Of a DNA stretch of 45,828 nt, positions 1 to 8,242 are shown in pieces. The notes under the pieces were generated by a model. The model searched no databases and was not told where the DNA came from. It saw nothing but the letters and a program-made list of their open reading frames with translations. The DNA is from DASXUG01 sp036504995 (GTDB lineage: Bacteria; Pseudomonadota; Gammaproteobacteria; Burkholderiales; Methylophilaceae). The DNA is taken from assembly GCA_036504995.1 (NCBI GenBank), contig DASXUG010000016.1, positions 1 through 45,828 on the forward strand, in the 5' to 3' direction. Numbering within the stretch: position 1 is the stretch's first letter; every line of letters starts with the position of its first letter. The position numbers and the translations under genes are program-made.

Positions 1-36
1 TTGCTGCTGTTTCGTGTCGCTCACCATGGATTGCAT
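1..36 (-). CDS. Possible 5' end of a leftward gene (partial)
   Basis: Reading leftward, an ATG at 36 and a second in-frame ATG at 27 open a frame that runs off the window edge (first residues MQSMVSDTKQQQ). It lies just downstream, on this strand, of two identical-type dyads and a TATAAA box (92-87), which is what a repressed promoter would look like. Only 12 codons are visible, so the product cannot be named. On the plus strand the same bases could instead be the last 21 codons of a gene ending at the TAG at 64-66. I cannot choose firmly between the two. Confidence 0.25.
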   Translation of the reverse strand, partial: MQSMVSDTKQQQ

Positions 37-63
37 CTTACGGACAGCACCGATATTCCGAAA

Positions 64-112
64 TAGTCCATACGGACTAAAATCCCTTTATACCTATAGT
101 CCATTTGGACTA
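64..112. promoter_or_regulatory. Pair of TAGTCC-N4-GGACTA dyads (candidate operators)
   Basis: Two dyads share the same half-sites, TAGTCC and GGACTA, with 4-bp spacers. They lie at 64-79 (spacer ATAC) and 97-112 (spacer ATTT), with centres 33 bp apart, about three helical turns. They sit between the possible leftward gene at the edge and the rightward rhodanese gene. Between them lies TATAAA on the minus strand (92-87). On the plus strand a TATAAA at 159-164 lacks a recognisable -35 box, which would fit an activated promoter. The regulator is not identified. Confidence 0.55.
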
Positions 113-209
113 ATTTGTAGGAAAATGGGTAGAAAGTGGGGTCTTGAAGCCTAATTGGTATAAAATTACGTCTTATTAGCGACTGCGATAAACTTACATT
201 AGACTGAAT

Positions 210-533
210 ATGACGAACTACATCGAAATTGAAGCCACACAACTTGCCGACTTACTCACTAGCCAACCGATAATCTTACTGGATGTAAGAAATGACGATG
301 AAGTATTAGGTGGCATAATCGCAGGCGCCATACATATTCCACTAAATGCACTGCCAACTGAGTACACCAAGCTCAACACCGATGCTAAGATTGTTTGCTA
401 TTGCCACAGTGGCATTCGCTCAGCTAAATCCGCTTCATTTCTAGCCAATTTGGGTTATGAGAGTCTATATAATTTGCGCGGCGGCATCTTGGCATGGGGA
501 CGTGCAGGCTACACTTTTGTAGCAAAATCTTAA
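210..533 (+). CDS. Single-domain rhodanese-like sulfurtransferase
   Basis: A 107-residue protein made of one rhodanese domain, the size of GlpE/PspE-type proteins. The active-site loop reads CHSGIRS with the catalytic cysteine at residue 65. The upstream LLDVRNDDE segment (about 23-31) and the closing NLRGGILAWG segment (88-97) are typical of the fold. No signal peptide is seen, so it should be cytoplasmic. Rhodaneses of this kind carry sulfane sulfur as a persulfide on the cysteine and pass it to thiophilic acceptors. A TusA-like gene follows 9 bp downstream on the same strand, so a shared role in sulfur relay is a reasonable inference. No good Shine-Dalgarno sequence precedes the ATG. The physiological donor and acceptor are unknown. 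Confidence 0.88.
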   Translation: MTNYIEIEATQLADLLTSQPIILLDVRNDDEVLGGIIAGAIHIPLNALPTEYTKLNTDAKIVCYCHSGIRSAKSASFLANLGYESLYNLRGGILAWGRAGYTFVAKS

Positions 534-542
534 TAGCAACAA

Positions 543-797
543 ATGATGACCATGCACTTTGATCAAGAGTTAGACGCCCGCGGCTTAAAATGCCCGCTCC
601 CTATTTTGCGCTGCAAGAAAGGGATTGCGACATTAGCCCCGCTACAAGTACTTAAAATTGTGGCGACCGATGCTGGCGCTGTGAAAGATTTTCAGGCTTT
701 TTGCAAACAAACAGGCCATGAAATGCTTGCGTTTGAGGAAGTCGACAGCGTTTCACCTAAAGAATATCTATTTTTTATTCGCAAACGCGCAGCCTAG
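543..797 (+). CDS. TusA-family sulfur carrier protein
   Basis: A small protein of 84 residues from the first ATG (other in-frame ATGs at 546 and 552). It carries the family signature LDARGLKCPLPILRCK with the CPxP cysteine at residue 17, which in TusA carries a persulfide. The remaining sequence fits the two-layer alpha/beta SirA/TusA/YeeD fold. It follows the rhodanese by 9 bp, so the two are probably co-transcribed. Possible roles are sulfur delivery to tRNA thiolation, molybdenum cofactor or Fe-S assembly. The sequence alone does not separate true TusA from the many TusA-like paralogues, so I give no gene symbol. Confidence 0.85.
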   Translation: MMTMHFDQELDARGLKCPLPILRCKKGIATLAPLQVLKIVATDAGAVKDFQAFCKQTGHEMLAFEEVDSVSPKEYLFFIRKRAA

Positions 798-826
798 TGC
801 ATAGCAGCGAGGCATAAGCTGGCACG

Positions 827-1033
827 CTAAGGCAACTTGCTGCCTTGTTCTTCCGCCAAATGGTGCAATAACTCCCACACCTCCCACTCACAGCCACCGC
901 AACCTGAGAGCGCCCCTGTTTTTCTTGAAATGGCATCCTGATCCAAGCCCTCAAGAAACAGACGTTTAATCTCGCTACGTTTAGTACCGCTGCACTGGCA
1001 CATAACCACATCGTCTGTTTCAGGATTGCTCAT
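827..1033 (-). CDS. BFD-like [2Fe-2S]-binding protein
   Basis: A 68-residue protein with the cysteine pattern of the BFD-like [2Fe-2S] fold: Cys12-x-Cys14 near the N-terminus and Cys45-x2-Cys48 after a helical spacer of 30 residues (family spacer about 31). This is the fold of bacterioferritin-associated ferredoxin and of the BFD-like domains in nitrite reductases. It is a stand-alone domain with no membrane segment. It starts 12 bp downstream of the valS stop on the same strand and probably shares its transcript. Whether it works on a bacterioferritin cannot be told, since no bacterioferritin gene is in view. An overlapping frame at 775-1011 lacks the cysteine pattern and is a shadow. Confidence 0.75.
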   Translation of the reverse strand: MSNPETDDVVMCQCSGTKRSEIKRLFLEGLDQDAISRKTGALSGCGGCEWEVWELLHHLAEEQGSKLP

Positions 1034-1045
1034 AGCGACAAGTAT

Positions 1046-3910
1046 TTATTTCAGTTTGGCTAACTGCGCCTGTAGTTTTTCTAAGTTTGCAGAAAACTCG
1101 GCTACGCGTGCTTTTTCCTGCTCAACCACAGCCGCTGGCGCACGCGCCACAAAGCTTTCATTGCCCAGTTTGCCATTGGCTTTTGCAATTTCACCAGTTA
1201 AACGGGCGACCTCTTTACCTAGTCGCTCTTTTTCGGCAGCCACATCAATTTCAACTTTAAGCATCAATTTAAAGTTACCTGCCAACATCACTGGTGCATC
1301 TGCCTCTGGCAACTCACTCACAATTGAAACCTCCTCTAGCTTGGCAAGTGCTTTCAAATAAGGTGCGTAAACACTGAGTTGTTCTGCATCACCAGCGGCA
1401 ATCAAAGGTACACGTGCAGCTGGTGAAATGCCCATTTCACCACGTAGGCTGCGGCATGCGTCAACTGCTGTTTTAAGCAGCGCAACCCAAGCTTCAGCGG
1501 CTTCGTCTATCTTCTTAGGCTCAGACCTTGGGTAGGCCTCTAGCATAATGCTTGCGCCTGTGCGCTCACTCATCGGGCCGATGGTCTGCCAGATTTCCTC
1601 GGTAATAAACGGAATAATTGGGTGGGCCAAGCGTAAAATGGTTTCCAGAACGCGCAACAAAGTGCGGCGGGTTGCCCGTTGCTCGGCTACGTCACCATTT
1701 TGAATCTGTACTTTGGCAATTTCCAAATACCAATCGCAATATTGATCCCATACAAATTCGTAAATCGATTTTGCAGCAAGGTCAAAACGGTAATCTTCAA
1801 ATGCCTTTTCAACATCGGCTTCTACACGTTGCAGCAGGCTGACTATCCAGCGATCCGCCTGGCTAAATTTGCGACCACCTGCTTCACAGCTTTCCGCGCC
1901 AAAACCATTGTCCTGACCTTCAGTATTCATCAGGACAAAGCGTGTGGCATTCCACAATTTATTGCAGAAATTGCGATAACCTTCGCAGCGTTGCAAATCA
2001 AACTTAATATCACGCCCAGGCGATGCAAGACTGGCAAAGGTAAAGCGCAAAGCATCAGTACCATACGCAGAAATACCTTCTGGGAACTCTTTACGTGTGC
2101 GTTTCTCAATCTTCTCTGCATCTTTCGGGTTCATCAAACCCGTGGTGCGTTTTTTAATTAAATCGTCTAGCCCAATGCCATCAATCAAATCGATCGGGTC
2201 AAGCACGTTGCCTTTAGATTTAGACATTTTCTGACCTTCGGCATCGCGGATCAAGCCGTGCACATACACATGCTTAAACGGAATTTTGCCTGTGATGTGC
2301 TTGGTCATCATCACCATGCGTGCCACCCAGAAGAAGATAATATCAAAACCCGTTACCAGCACGGAAGACGGTAAAAACTGTTGCAGTGCTTGGTTTTGCG
2401 CATCAATCGCTTCATCGCCCGTCCAATCCAAGGTAGAGAATGGCCATAGGGCAGATGAGTACCAAGTGTCTAACACGTCGTCATCACGCTTTAAATTGCC
2501 TGTGTAACCCTCTTTGGCGGCCAAGGCTTTCGCCTCGGCTTCATCATGCGCTACGTAAACCTGACCAGCTTCACCATACCAAGCGGGGATTTGATGACCC
2601 CACCATAATTGACGGGAAATACACCAATCTTGAATGTTGTTAAGCCATTGGTTATAAGTATTCACCCAGTTTTCAGGGTAAAACTTGATTTCGCCGTTAG
2701 CCACTACTTCTAGGGCTTTTTCGGTAATGCTCTTACCATCGGTAGCCGGTTTACTCATAGCAACAAACCATTGATCGGTGAGCATAGGCTCAATCACCAC
2801 ATTGGTACGGTCACCACGTGGCACTTTAAGTTTGTGCTTATCAATTTTAACTAAAAAGCCTTGTGCTTCTAAGTCTACAACCACTTGTTTACGAGCTGCA
2901 AAACGCTCTAAGCCCACTAAGTTTTTAGGTAACTCAATCGATTCTTTTGCGGAACCATCAGCTGCATAAACCTCTGCAAAGCTGGGCACAAAACCTTGAA
3001 GATTTAAAATGACAACTTTATCTAAACCCTGTCTTTGACCAACCATATTATCGTTAAAGTCATGTGCTGGCGTCACCTTCACTACACCTGTGCCAAACTC
3101 TTTATCCACATAATCATCGGCAATAATCGGAATTTCACGGTTACAAAGCGGTAAGCTCACGTTTTTACCTATCAGATGCGCATAGCGCTCATCTTCAGGA
3201 TGCACCATGACTGCTACATCGCCCAACATAGTTTCAGGGCGTGTGGTTGCAACGGTTAAGCTACCTGAACCATCGGCTAGGGGGTAGTTGATATGCCACA
3301 TTGAGCCATCTTCTTCCTCTTGCACCACTTCTAAATCTGAAACGGCTGTGCCTAACTTCACATCCCAGTTTACTAGGCGCTTGCCGCGGTAAATCAAGCC
3401 TTCGTTATAGAGGCGCACAAAGGTTTCAGTCACGGTTTTATTAAGTGCAGGATCCATGGTAAAGCGCTCGCGACTCCAGTCGGGCGAAGTACCCAAACGG
3501 CGCATTTGTTGGGTGATCGTACCGCCTGAATACTCTTTCCATTCCCATACTTTTTCCAGGAATTTTTCGCGGCCTAAATCATGACGCGATACGCCTTGCG
3601 CATCGAGTTGACGCTCTACCACGATTTGCGTAGCGATACCTGCGTGGTCAGTCCCTGGTTGCCATAACGTGTTGTCACCACGCATACGATGGTAGCGCGT
3701 GAGCGCATCCATCAGTGTTTGGTTAAAGCCGTGCCCCATATGCAAGGTACCTGTCACATTAGGTGGTGGCAGTAAAATACAGAAGTTATCTTTGACTTCT
3801 GGGTTTAAGCCTGCGGCGTAGTAGCCTTTGCTTTCCCAAAATGCGTACCATTTATACTCGATGGTTTTAGGATCAAAGGCTTTGGATAAATCGTTTTGAG
3901 GTGCTTGCAT
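1046..3910 (-). CDS. valS: Valyl-tRNA synthetase
   Basis: Class I aminoacyl-tRNA synthetase that charges tRNA-Val and edits misactivated threonine. The frame can begin at a GTG at 3952 (968 residues) or an ATG at 3910 (954 residues). I prefer the ATG, because its product begins MQAPQNDLSKAFDPKTIE, close to where related enzymes begin; neither start has a clear Shine-Dalgarno. In the longer numbering the HIGH-type motif HMGH is at 71-74, preceded by LPPPNVTGTL, and KMSKS is at 575-579. The large CP1 editing domain lies between them, and an Ala/Glu/Lys-rich coiled-coil arm ends the protein, as is usual for ValRS. Length and motifs are complete, with no disruption. The BFD-like gene follows it. 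Confidence 0.97.
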   Translation of the reverse strand: MQAPQNDLSKAFDPKTIEYKWYAFWESKGYYAAGLNPEVKDNFCILLPPPNVTGTLHMGHGFNQTLMDALTRYHRMRGDNTLWQPGTDHAGIATQIVVERQLDAQGVSRHDLGREKFLEKVWEWKEYSGGTITQQMRRLGTSPDWSRERFTMDPALNKTVTETFVRLYNEGLIYRGKRLVNWDVKLGTAVSDLEVVQEEEDGSMWHINYPLADGSGSLTVATTRPETMLGDVAVMVHPEDERYAHLIGKNVSLPLCNREIPIIADDYVDKEFGTGVVKVTPAHDFNDNMVGQRQGLDKVVILNLQGFVPSFAEVYAADGSAKESIELPKNLVGLERFAARKQVVVDLEAQGFLVKIDKHKLKVPRGDRTNVVIEPMLTDQWFVAMSKPATDGKSITEKALEVVANGEIKFYPENWVNTYNQWLNNIQDWCISRQLWWGHQIPAWYGEAGQVYVAHDEAEAKALAAKEGYTGNLKRDDDVLDTWYSSALWPFSTLDWTGDEAIDAQNQALQQFLPSSVLVTGFDIIFFWVARMVMMTKHITGKIPFKHVYVHGLIRDAEGQKMSKSKGNVLDPIDLIDGIGLDDLIKKRTTGLMNPKDAEKIEKRTRKEFPEGISAYGTDALRFTFASLASPGRDIKFDLQRCEGYRNFCNKLWNATRFVLMNTEGQDNGFGAESCEAGGRKFSQADRWIVSLLQRVEADVEKAFEDYRFDLAAKSIYEFVWDQYCDWYLEIAKVQIQNGDVAEQRATRRTLLRVLETILRLAHPIIPFITEEIWQTIGPMSERTGASIMLEAYPRSEPKKIDEAAEAWVALLKTAVDACRSLRGEMGISPAARVPLIAAGDAEQLSVYAPYLKALAKLEEVSIVSELPEADAPVMLAGNFKLMLKVEIDVAAEKERLGKEVARLTGEIAKANGKLGNESFVARAPAAVVEQEKARVAEFSANLEKLQAQLAKLK

Positions 3911-4023
3911 AGGTTTCTGCGTAGTTGTATTAATAGCGCGTGATTTTACCACAGGTAGGGAGATAGACTTTCACCTCAGAACGGGTAAACTAAGCGAAGA
4001 TTAAATTCGTAACAAGGTAATCT

Positions 4024-4470
4024 ATGGATGTAATGTGGCTTTGGGCTATTTTAGGGTTGGTATTGCTGGGGGCAGAAATGGCCTCGACAACCTTTTATCT
4101 ATTTTGGTTTGGGGTCGCCGCATTAGCGATTGCCTTGTTGGTCTGGCTGATACCAAGCATAAGTATCAAGGTGCAAATATTTCTATTTGCAGTGGTATCG
4201 CTGGTTTTAATACTCACTTGGCGCCAATTTTTCAAAAAGAATGATGGGGATTTGCGCGTAGGGCAATCTCAGGGCGATGAGATTGGTCGCATCGGCACCA
4301 TTATTGAGACGGTCACCCCCAAACAAAACGGCAAAATTCAATTTCCACAAGGCGTCATGGGTAGCCGCGAATGGACAGCCATTGCAGATGAAACACTTGA
4401 AGCTGGTATAGATGCTGCAATTATCGCCATCGAAGGCAATGCTCTGCGGGTAAAAAGCATTACGACTTAA
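4024..4470 (+). CDS. NfeD-family membrane protein
   Basis: A 148-residue protein with an N-terminal hydrophobic region holding two to three membrane segments (roughly 4-24, 27-45 and 51-67). A soluble C-terminal OB-fold-like domain of about 75 residues follows (RIGTIIETVTPKQNGKIQF and onward). This is the short NfeD1b/YbbK-type layout, without the N-terminal ClpP-like protease domain of long NfeD proteins. Such genes usually sit beside a stomatin/SPFH gene and are thought to act with it in membrane microdomains; here the SPFH gene follows 224 bp downstream. An AAGG Shine-Dalgarno precedes the ATG at a suitable distance. It diverges from valS. Confidence 0.85.
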   Translation: MDVMWLWAILGLVLLGAEMASTTFYLFWFGVAALAIALLVWLIPSISIKVQIFLFAVVSLVLILTWRQFFKKNDGDLRVGQSQGDEIGRIGTIIETVTPKQNGKIQFPQGVMGSREWTAIADETLEAGIDAAIIAIEGNALRVKSITT

Positions 4471-4535
4471 TTACTATATGAGACCTTTACACGAAATAAT
4501 TTCGGAATTAATTCGTAGAACAAAAGCCACAACCC

Positions 4536-4606
4536 CGTCATTCCCGCGAAAGCGGGAATCCATCTAAGTGTTATTAAAATGGATCCCCGCTTTCGCGAGG
4601 ATGACG
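4536..4606. repeat. REP-like imperfect inverted repeat
   Basis: Two 28-nt arms (4536-4563 and 4579-4606) are complementary with about three mismatches and enclose a 15-nt AT-rich loop. Each arm contains a GC-rich GCGAAAGC core that can fold on itself, and the outer ends read CGTCAT and ATGACG. The unit lies in the nfeD to SPFH gap and looks like a dispersed REP/MITE-type repeat. Its outline (ATTCCC, short core, GGGAAT) recalls small repeats known from Neisseria. Only one copy is in this window, so dispersal is an inference. Confidence 0.6.
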
Positions 4607-4694
4607 AAATGATAGTTTTATCATAAAAATAGCTATTATCTGATTAGTGCAAAATTACACAACACCCAATAACTTTACTTAATGAGGAAGCACC

Positions 4695-5540
4695 ATGTTT
4701 GAATTCTCGATTTTTTTAGTCGCAGTCATTGCCGTTTTAGCGGTAAAGGGCATCCGCATCGTGCCGCAGGGTGAGGAGTGGGTAGTTGAACGCCTAGGTA
4801 AATTTGCAGGCGTGATTACCCCTGGGCTGCATGTCATTAACCCGATTTTTAGCAAAGTTAGCTACAAAGTCACCACCAAAGATATTATTTTGGAGATCCC
4901 TGAACAAGAAGTAATCACGCGCGACAATGCGGTGATTCTCGCTAACGCCGTAGCGTTTATGAAGGTGACCAATATTGAGCGCGCTGTGTATGGTATTGAT
5001 AACTTTAGCGAAGCGATGCGCAATATGGTGCAAACCAGCCTGCGTTCAATTATCGGCGGCATGGATTTAAACCATGCCCTGACCTCGCGTGACCGTATCA
5101 AGGCGGAACTTAAAATCGCTGTGGCAGATGAAGCGGCAGATTGGGGATTAACAGTAAAATCTGTTGAAATTCAAGATATTAAGCCATCAGCCAATATGCA
5201 ACACGCCATGGAGCAACAAGCCAGTGCTGAGCGTGAGCGCGTGGCCGTAGTCACCCGCGCAGAAGGCGAAAAGCAATCCCTGATTTTAAATGCAGAGGCG
5301 CGCTTAGAGGCAGCCCGTAAAGATGCAGAAGCGCAAGAGGTTGCAGCCAAAGCATCTGCAGAATCGATTCGATTAATTGCGGATGCCGTGAAAGAAAATA
5401 ACAGCTCAGCCACATTTTTATTGGGCGACCGCTATATTCAAGCCATGCACAAAATGGCTGAATCTCAGAATAGCAAATTAGTAGTATTGCCAGGGGATTT
5501 AGTCAGCGCAGTGAAAAACTTAGTTGGCGCTGGCAAGTAA
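4695..5540 (+). CDS. Stomatin/paraslipin-type SPFH membrane protein (QmcA-like)
   Basis: A 281-residue protein with one N-terminal membrane anchor (about 3-20). An SPFH/band-7 domain follows, beginning IRIVPQGEEWVVERLGKFAG and running to about residue 190. It ends in an alanine- and glutamate-rich coiled coil (about 170-235) of the kind that drives ring or cage oligomers. This is the QmcA/paraslipin layout; such proteins organise membrane microdomains and can affect membrane proteases. A short-type nfeD gene lies upstream, the usual partner. An AGGA Shine-Dalgarno sits 8 bp before the ATG. Its stop codon abuts the stop of the convergent MoeB-like gene with no spacer, so no separate terminator is visible there. 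Confidence 0.9.
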   Translation: MFEFSIFLVAVIAVLAVKGIRIVPQGEEWVVERLGKFAGVITPGLHVINPIFSKVSYKVTTKDIILEIPEQEVITRDNAVILANAVAFMKVTNIERAVYGIDNFSEAMRNMVQTSLRSIIGGMDLNHALTSRDRIKAELKIAVADEAADWGLTVKSVEIQDIKPSANMQHAMEQQASAERERVAVVTRAEGEKQSLILNAEARLEAARKDAEAQEVAAKASAESIRLIADAVKENNSSATFLLGDRYIQAMHKMAESQNSKLVVLPGDLVSAVKNLVGAGK

Positions 5541-6287
5541 TTAAGCAGAACAAACTGTACAAGCTGGGTCACGGCTCAGCTTGATGGTACGCCAGTCCAT
5601 GCTGAGCGAATCAAGCAATAGCAATCGCCCTTGTAAGCTCGTACCAATTCCCATCAACAACTTCATCGCCTCCGCCGCCTGCGCCGTGCCTATCATGCCA
5701 ACCAATGGCGAAAACACACCATTTTCTGCGCAACGCATTTCAGTTTCAGAGCCATCATCAGGGAACAAACAGTGATAACAAGGGCTTGTCTCATTACGGA
5801 AATCAAACACCGTAATCTGCCCATCAAAGCCAATCGCCGCCCCTGAAACCAAAGGCTTTTTGATCTGAAAACAAATGCGATTCAAGGTATAACGCGTTGC
5901 AAAATTATCTGAACAATCAATTACCACATCAGCTTGTTTGGCAAGCTCAGTGAATGACGCTTGCGTCGATTTCTGCTGAACCGTGTGTACTTGTATATCA
6001 GGATTAATCGCATGGATAGACTGTTGCGCAGACAAGGCTTTGTTCACATCCACAGAGGCTGTAGTGTGGATAATTTGCCGCTGCAAATTAGTTAAATCCA
6101 CCGTATCAAAATCGCAAATGGTAAGCGTGCCCACGCCACCCGCAGCCAAATACATAGCAACAGGCGAACCCAAACCACCCGCCCCCACAATTAAGGCATG
6201 ACTTTGCGTAAGTTTTTCTTGCCCCTCATAAGCAATTTGCGGGAGCAGGATATGGCGGCTATAGCGTAGGAGTTGGTTGTCGTTCAT
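5541..6287 (-). CDS. MoeB/ThiF/HesA-type adenylyltransferase (E1-like)
   Basis: A 248-residue E1-like enzyme that would adenylate the C-terminal glycine of a ubiquitin-like sulfur carrier such as MoaD or ThiS. The nucleotide-binding loop GAGGLGS is at 35-41. The ATP-contacting segment NLQRQ is at 67-71, and the catalytic-type cysteine is probably Cys186 (SETEMRCAENG). A zinc site is formed by CYHC (170-173) and CTVC (243-246), complete at the very C-terminus. No rhodanese domain is fused, unlike eukaryotic MOCS3. The start is 3 bp after the stop of a prepilin gene, so it appears to be the last gene of the pilus transcript. Choosing between MoeB and ThiF needs a tree; no moaD or thiS is in view. 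Confidence 0.85.
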   Translation of the reverse strand: MNDNQLLRYSRHILLPQIAYEGQEKLTQSHALIVGAGGLGSPVAMYLAAGGVGTLTICDFDTVDLTNLQRQIIHTTASVDVNKALSAQQSIHAINPDIQVHTVQQKSTQASFTELAKQADVVIDCSDNFATRYTLNRICFQIKKPLVSGAAIGFDGQITVFDFRNETSPCYHCLFPDDGSETEMRCAENGVFSPLVGMIGTAQAAEAMKLLMGIGTSLQGRLLLLDSLSMDWRTIKLSRDPACTVCSA

Positions 6288-6290
6288 AAA

Positions 6291-6995
6291 TTACGGTAGT
6301 TTACCCGCCATCGCCAATTTACTCACCAGCGTCGGCCTTGTTATCCAAACCAGTTGATCATCAAACGTTGTAGTTATTTCATCGCTTTGATAAACAGTAT
6401 CTGCACTAGAGTTTTGACCATCTGCCACTAAATTTTTTCCTAATGAGTAAACAATAGCTATCGGACTTTCTGCGTTCGTATTCAAAACATTTCCAGATGA
6501 GTCCCATACAAAAAGACTATTTGCAAAAGCTGAGGATGTCGCAAGAATGCTAGTATTAAATGTACCAACTGCAGAAAAATTAGTATCTATCCGATAACGC
6601 CAATAGCCAGTCCAAGGATCGGTCGCTGCCGTTCGATGTACAACCCAAGCATCTCCTTCAGGAACGCCAAGTGTTTTCCAAGGCAAATACCCCTCTGCGC
6701 TTATGCTAGCAACCGAACAATCCTCCACCCCATAATTAATATTACCTGGATTTTGAATTAAAGTTGGGCAAGGTAATCGTCCATTGATGATGGCAAAGCC
6801 GTAAATTGCCTCTTTAATGACCTCTAATGACGCCCTAGTGTCGGTAATGTCTTTAATACTCCTTTGCGCCGAAAGCGGCATTAACGTTGCGCTTAAGAAA
6901 AGACCAAATATGATCAAGACAATGGCCATCTCTACCAAGCTGAAGCCTTGGCAGAAATTTAAATTGACACTTGACTTAACTTTTAAGGTACGCAT
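6291..6995 (-). CDS. Prepilin-like protein with class III signal
   Basis: A 234-residue protein with a type IV prepilin leader. A short basic leader ends in Gly17, followed by FSLVEMAIVLIIFGLFL. The glutamate at mature position 5 (Glu22) and the long hydrophobic helix are the marks of (pseudo)pilins processed and N-methylated by PilD. The rest is a pilin-like globular domain with scattered cysteines (for example CPTLI and EDCSV), possibly one disulfide. It is longer than major pilins, which suggests a minor pilin or tip component. The start overlaps the end of the preceding 419-residue gene by 13 bp, indicating translational coupling. It cannot be assigned to a particular msh letter. Confidence 0.7.
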   Translation of the reverse strand: MRTLKVKSSVNLNFCQGFSLVEMAIVLIIFGLFLSATLMPLSAQRSIKDITDTRASLEVIKEAIYGFAIINGRLPCPTLIQNPGNINYGVEDCSVASISAEGYLPWKTLGVPEGDAWVVHRTAATDPWTGYWRYRIDTNFSAVGTFNTSILATSSAFANSLFVWDSSGNVLNTNAESPIAIVYSLGKNLVADGQNSSADTVYQSDEITTTFDDQLVWITRPTLVSKLAMAGKLP

Positions 6996-8242
6996 TGAAT
7001 TACGTCTAGAGTTGGAAAATGAGGGTCAAATTTAGAAACTCCTTGATATGACAATCCAGATGAGCTGCTAGCAGTAAATGCTACGTAATTTGGTGCTTCC
7101 AGATAGTTTACTGGATTGTTTTTTGCACTGGCATCACGCATCTGAGTTTTTGTCTTCTGCCCGCCAAAAATAATCACGCGTTGGCAATTTGCGGTTCCCA
7201 CGGTTCCCATAGTTTTAGGGTCAAACCATGTAACTGGAACTTTATTCCCAACACCATAATTTTTTACAAAAACCATTTCAATCCAATTCTCGCAAAATAA
7301 ATCAGTATTTGCACACGTAAAATTACCAGTTCCTTTCCCAGTACTTATTGAAATAGTCATGTTTTGAAAATTAGCTAATAAAGTATCAATTTCGTTAGAA
7401 AAAGCTGCTCTAAACATCACTTGATTAAAAATATCATCGGCGGTGACAAAAATAAATCTGTCGTTATAGCTTGCATTATTGGTCATCACAAAAGTTGTGT
7501 TGTTACTATTCTGCGCTTTACTGTTGTTTGCAGTACCTGGAAAGTAGTTAACATTGCCTAAAATGGCATTGTTTAAGTCAAAAGTATCGAGATAGTTTTT
7601 AGCATCATAATTACCGCCACATTGTGGATACACAACCTGTCCAGATGAGCGATCTTGGCCTGATAAAACTGAACCAGGGGCAATTACCAATGCAGCTAAA
7701 TTAGTGGCAAGCTGATTGTCTTTTTCATCAATTACATCAATTTGGCCTTGGGTATCCCAGTTTAGTGGCATTGTAGTATGAGTGTAGGTTTTAAATCTCC
7801 CTGAAACCACGTACCACAGGCACTCTCCTGAACCATCTTTTAAAGCAACCGTACCAAGACTTCGCCAAGGAAACCTACCGATAGCGCTATGATCTATTGC
7901 TCCAGCATTTGCTGCCTCATCCCCCTCATTTGCTCCACTCCCTAAATCTGGGTTTGAGAGAGTCACTGCGGGCGTACTACTCGATAAAGTTGAACCCTGT
8001 TTTTCCACGGCATCCCCAATCAGCGCCGCTTTCGCCTCGGCAAGCGCCGCTTGCGTTTGCTTTTCTCTGTCCAAGGCAACCGTGTTGGAACTTAAGCCAC
8101 CCACAAAATAAGTCGCCGCGGACAATATCAACACCAGCATAAAAATAATCAAGGCAGCGCCTCGTTGATTCATCATTTTTTGGCTTACGTTAATTTTTTG
8201 CTGGTTTAGCAATTTCTTGTCGTTTGTTTGAAGTAATTTCAT
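6983..8242 (-). CDS. PilX/MshP-like minor pilin-like protein
   Basis: A 419-residue protein with a prepilin-type N-terminus: a basic segment, then QRG followed by AALIIFMLVLILSAATYFVG. The residue at mature position 5 is isoleucine rather than glutamate, as in tip pseudopilins of the GspK/PilX kind. A helical region (about 45-75) follows and then a large exported domain rich in Asn, Ser and Thr with several cysteines. Two starts are possible. An ATG at 8242 with a GCAGG site overlaps mshK by 53 bp and gives a 28-residue leader. ATGs at 8176 and 8173 give a very short leader and no overlap. I report the first because of its ribosome site. Function: probably part of the pilus tip or its initiation complex. 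Confidence 0.6.
   Translation of the reverse strand: MKLLQTNDKKLLNQQKINVSQKMMNQRGAALIIFMLVLILSAATYFVGGLSSNTVALDREKQTQAALAEAKAALIGDAVEKQGSTLSSSTPAVTLSNPDLGSGANEGDEAANAGAIDHSAIGRFPWRSLGTVALKDGSGECLWYVVSGRFKTYTHTTMPLNWDTQGQIDVIDEKDNQLATNLAALVIAPGSVLSGQDRSSGQVVYPQCGGNYDAKNYLDTFDLNNAILGNVNYFPGTANNSKAQNSNNTTFVMTNNASYNDRFIFVTADDIFNQVMFRAAFSNEIDTLLANFQNMTISISTGKGTGNFTCANTDLFCENWIEMVFVKNYGVGNKVPVTWFDPKTMGTVGTANCQRVIIFGGQKTKTQMRDASAKNNPVNYLEAPNYVAFTASSSSGLSYQGVSKFDPHFPTLDVIQCVP

Noticed and set aside
1679..2161. 160-codon open frame on the plus strand inside valS
   Set aside because: It lies wholly within the conserved valS gene in another frame and resembles no known protein.
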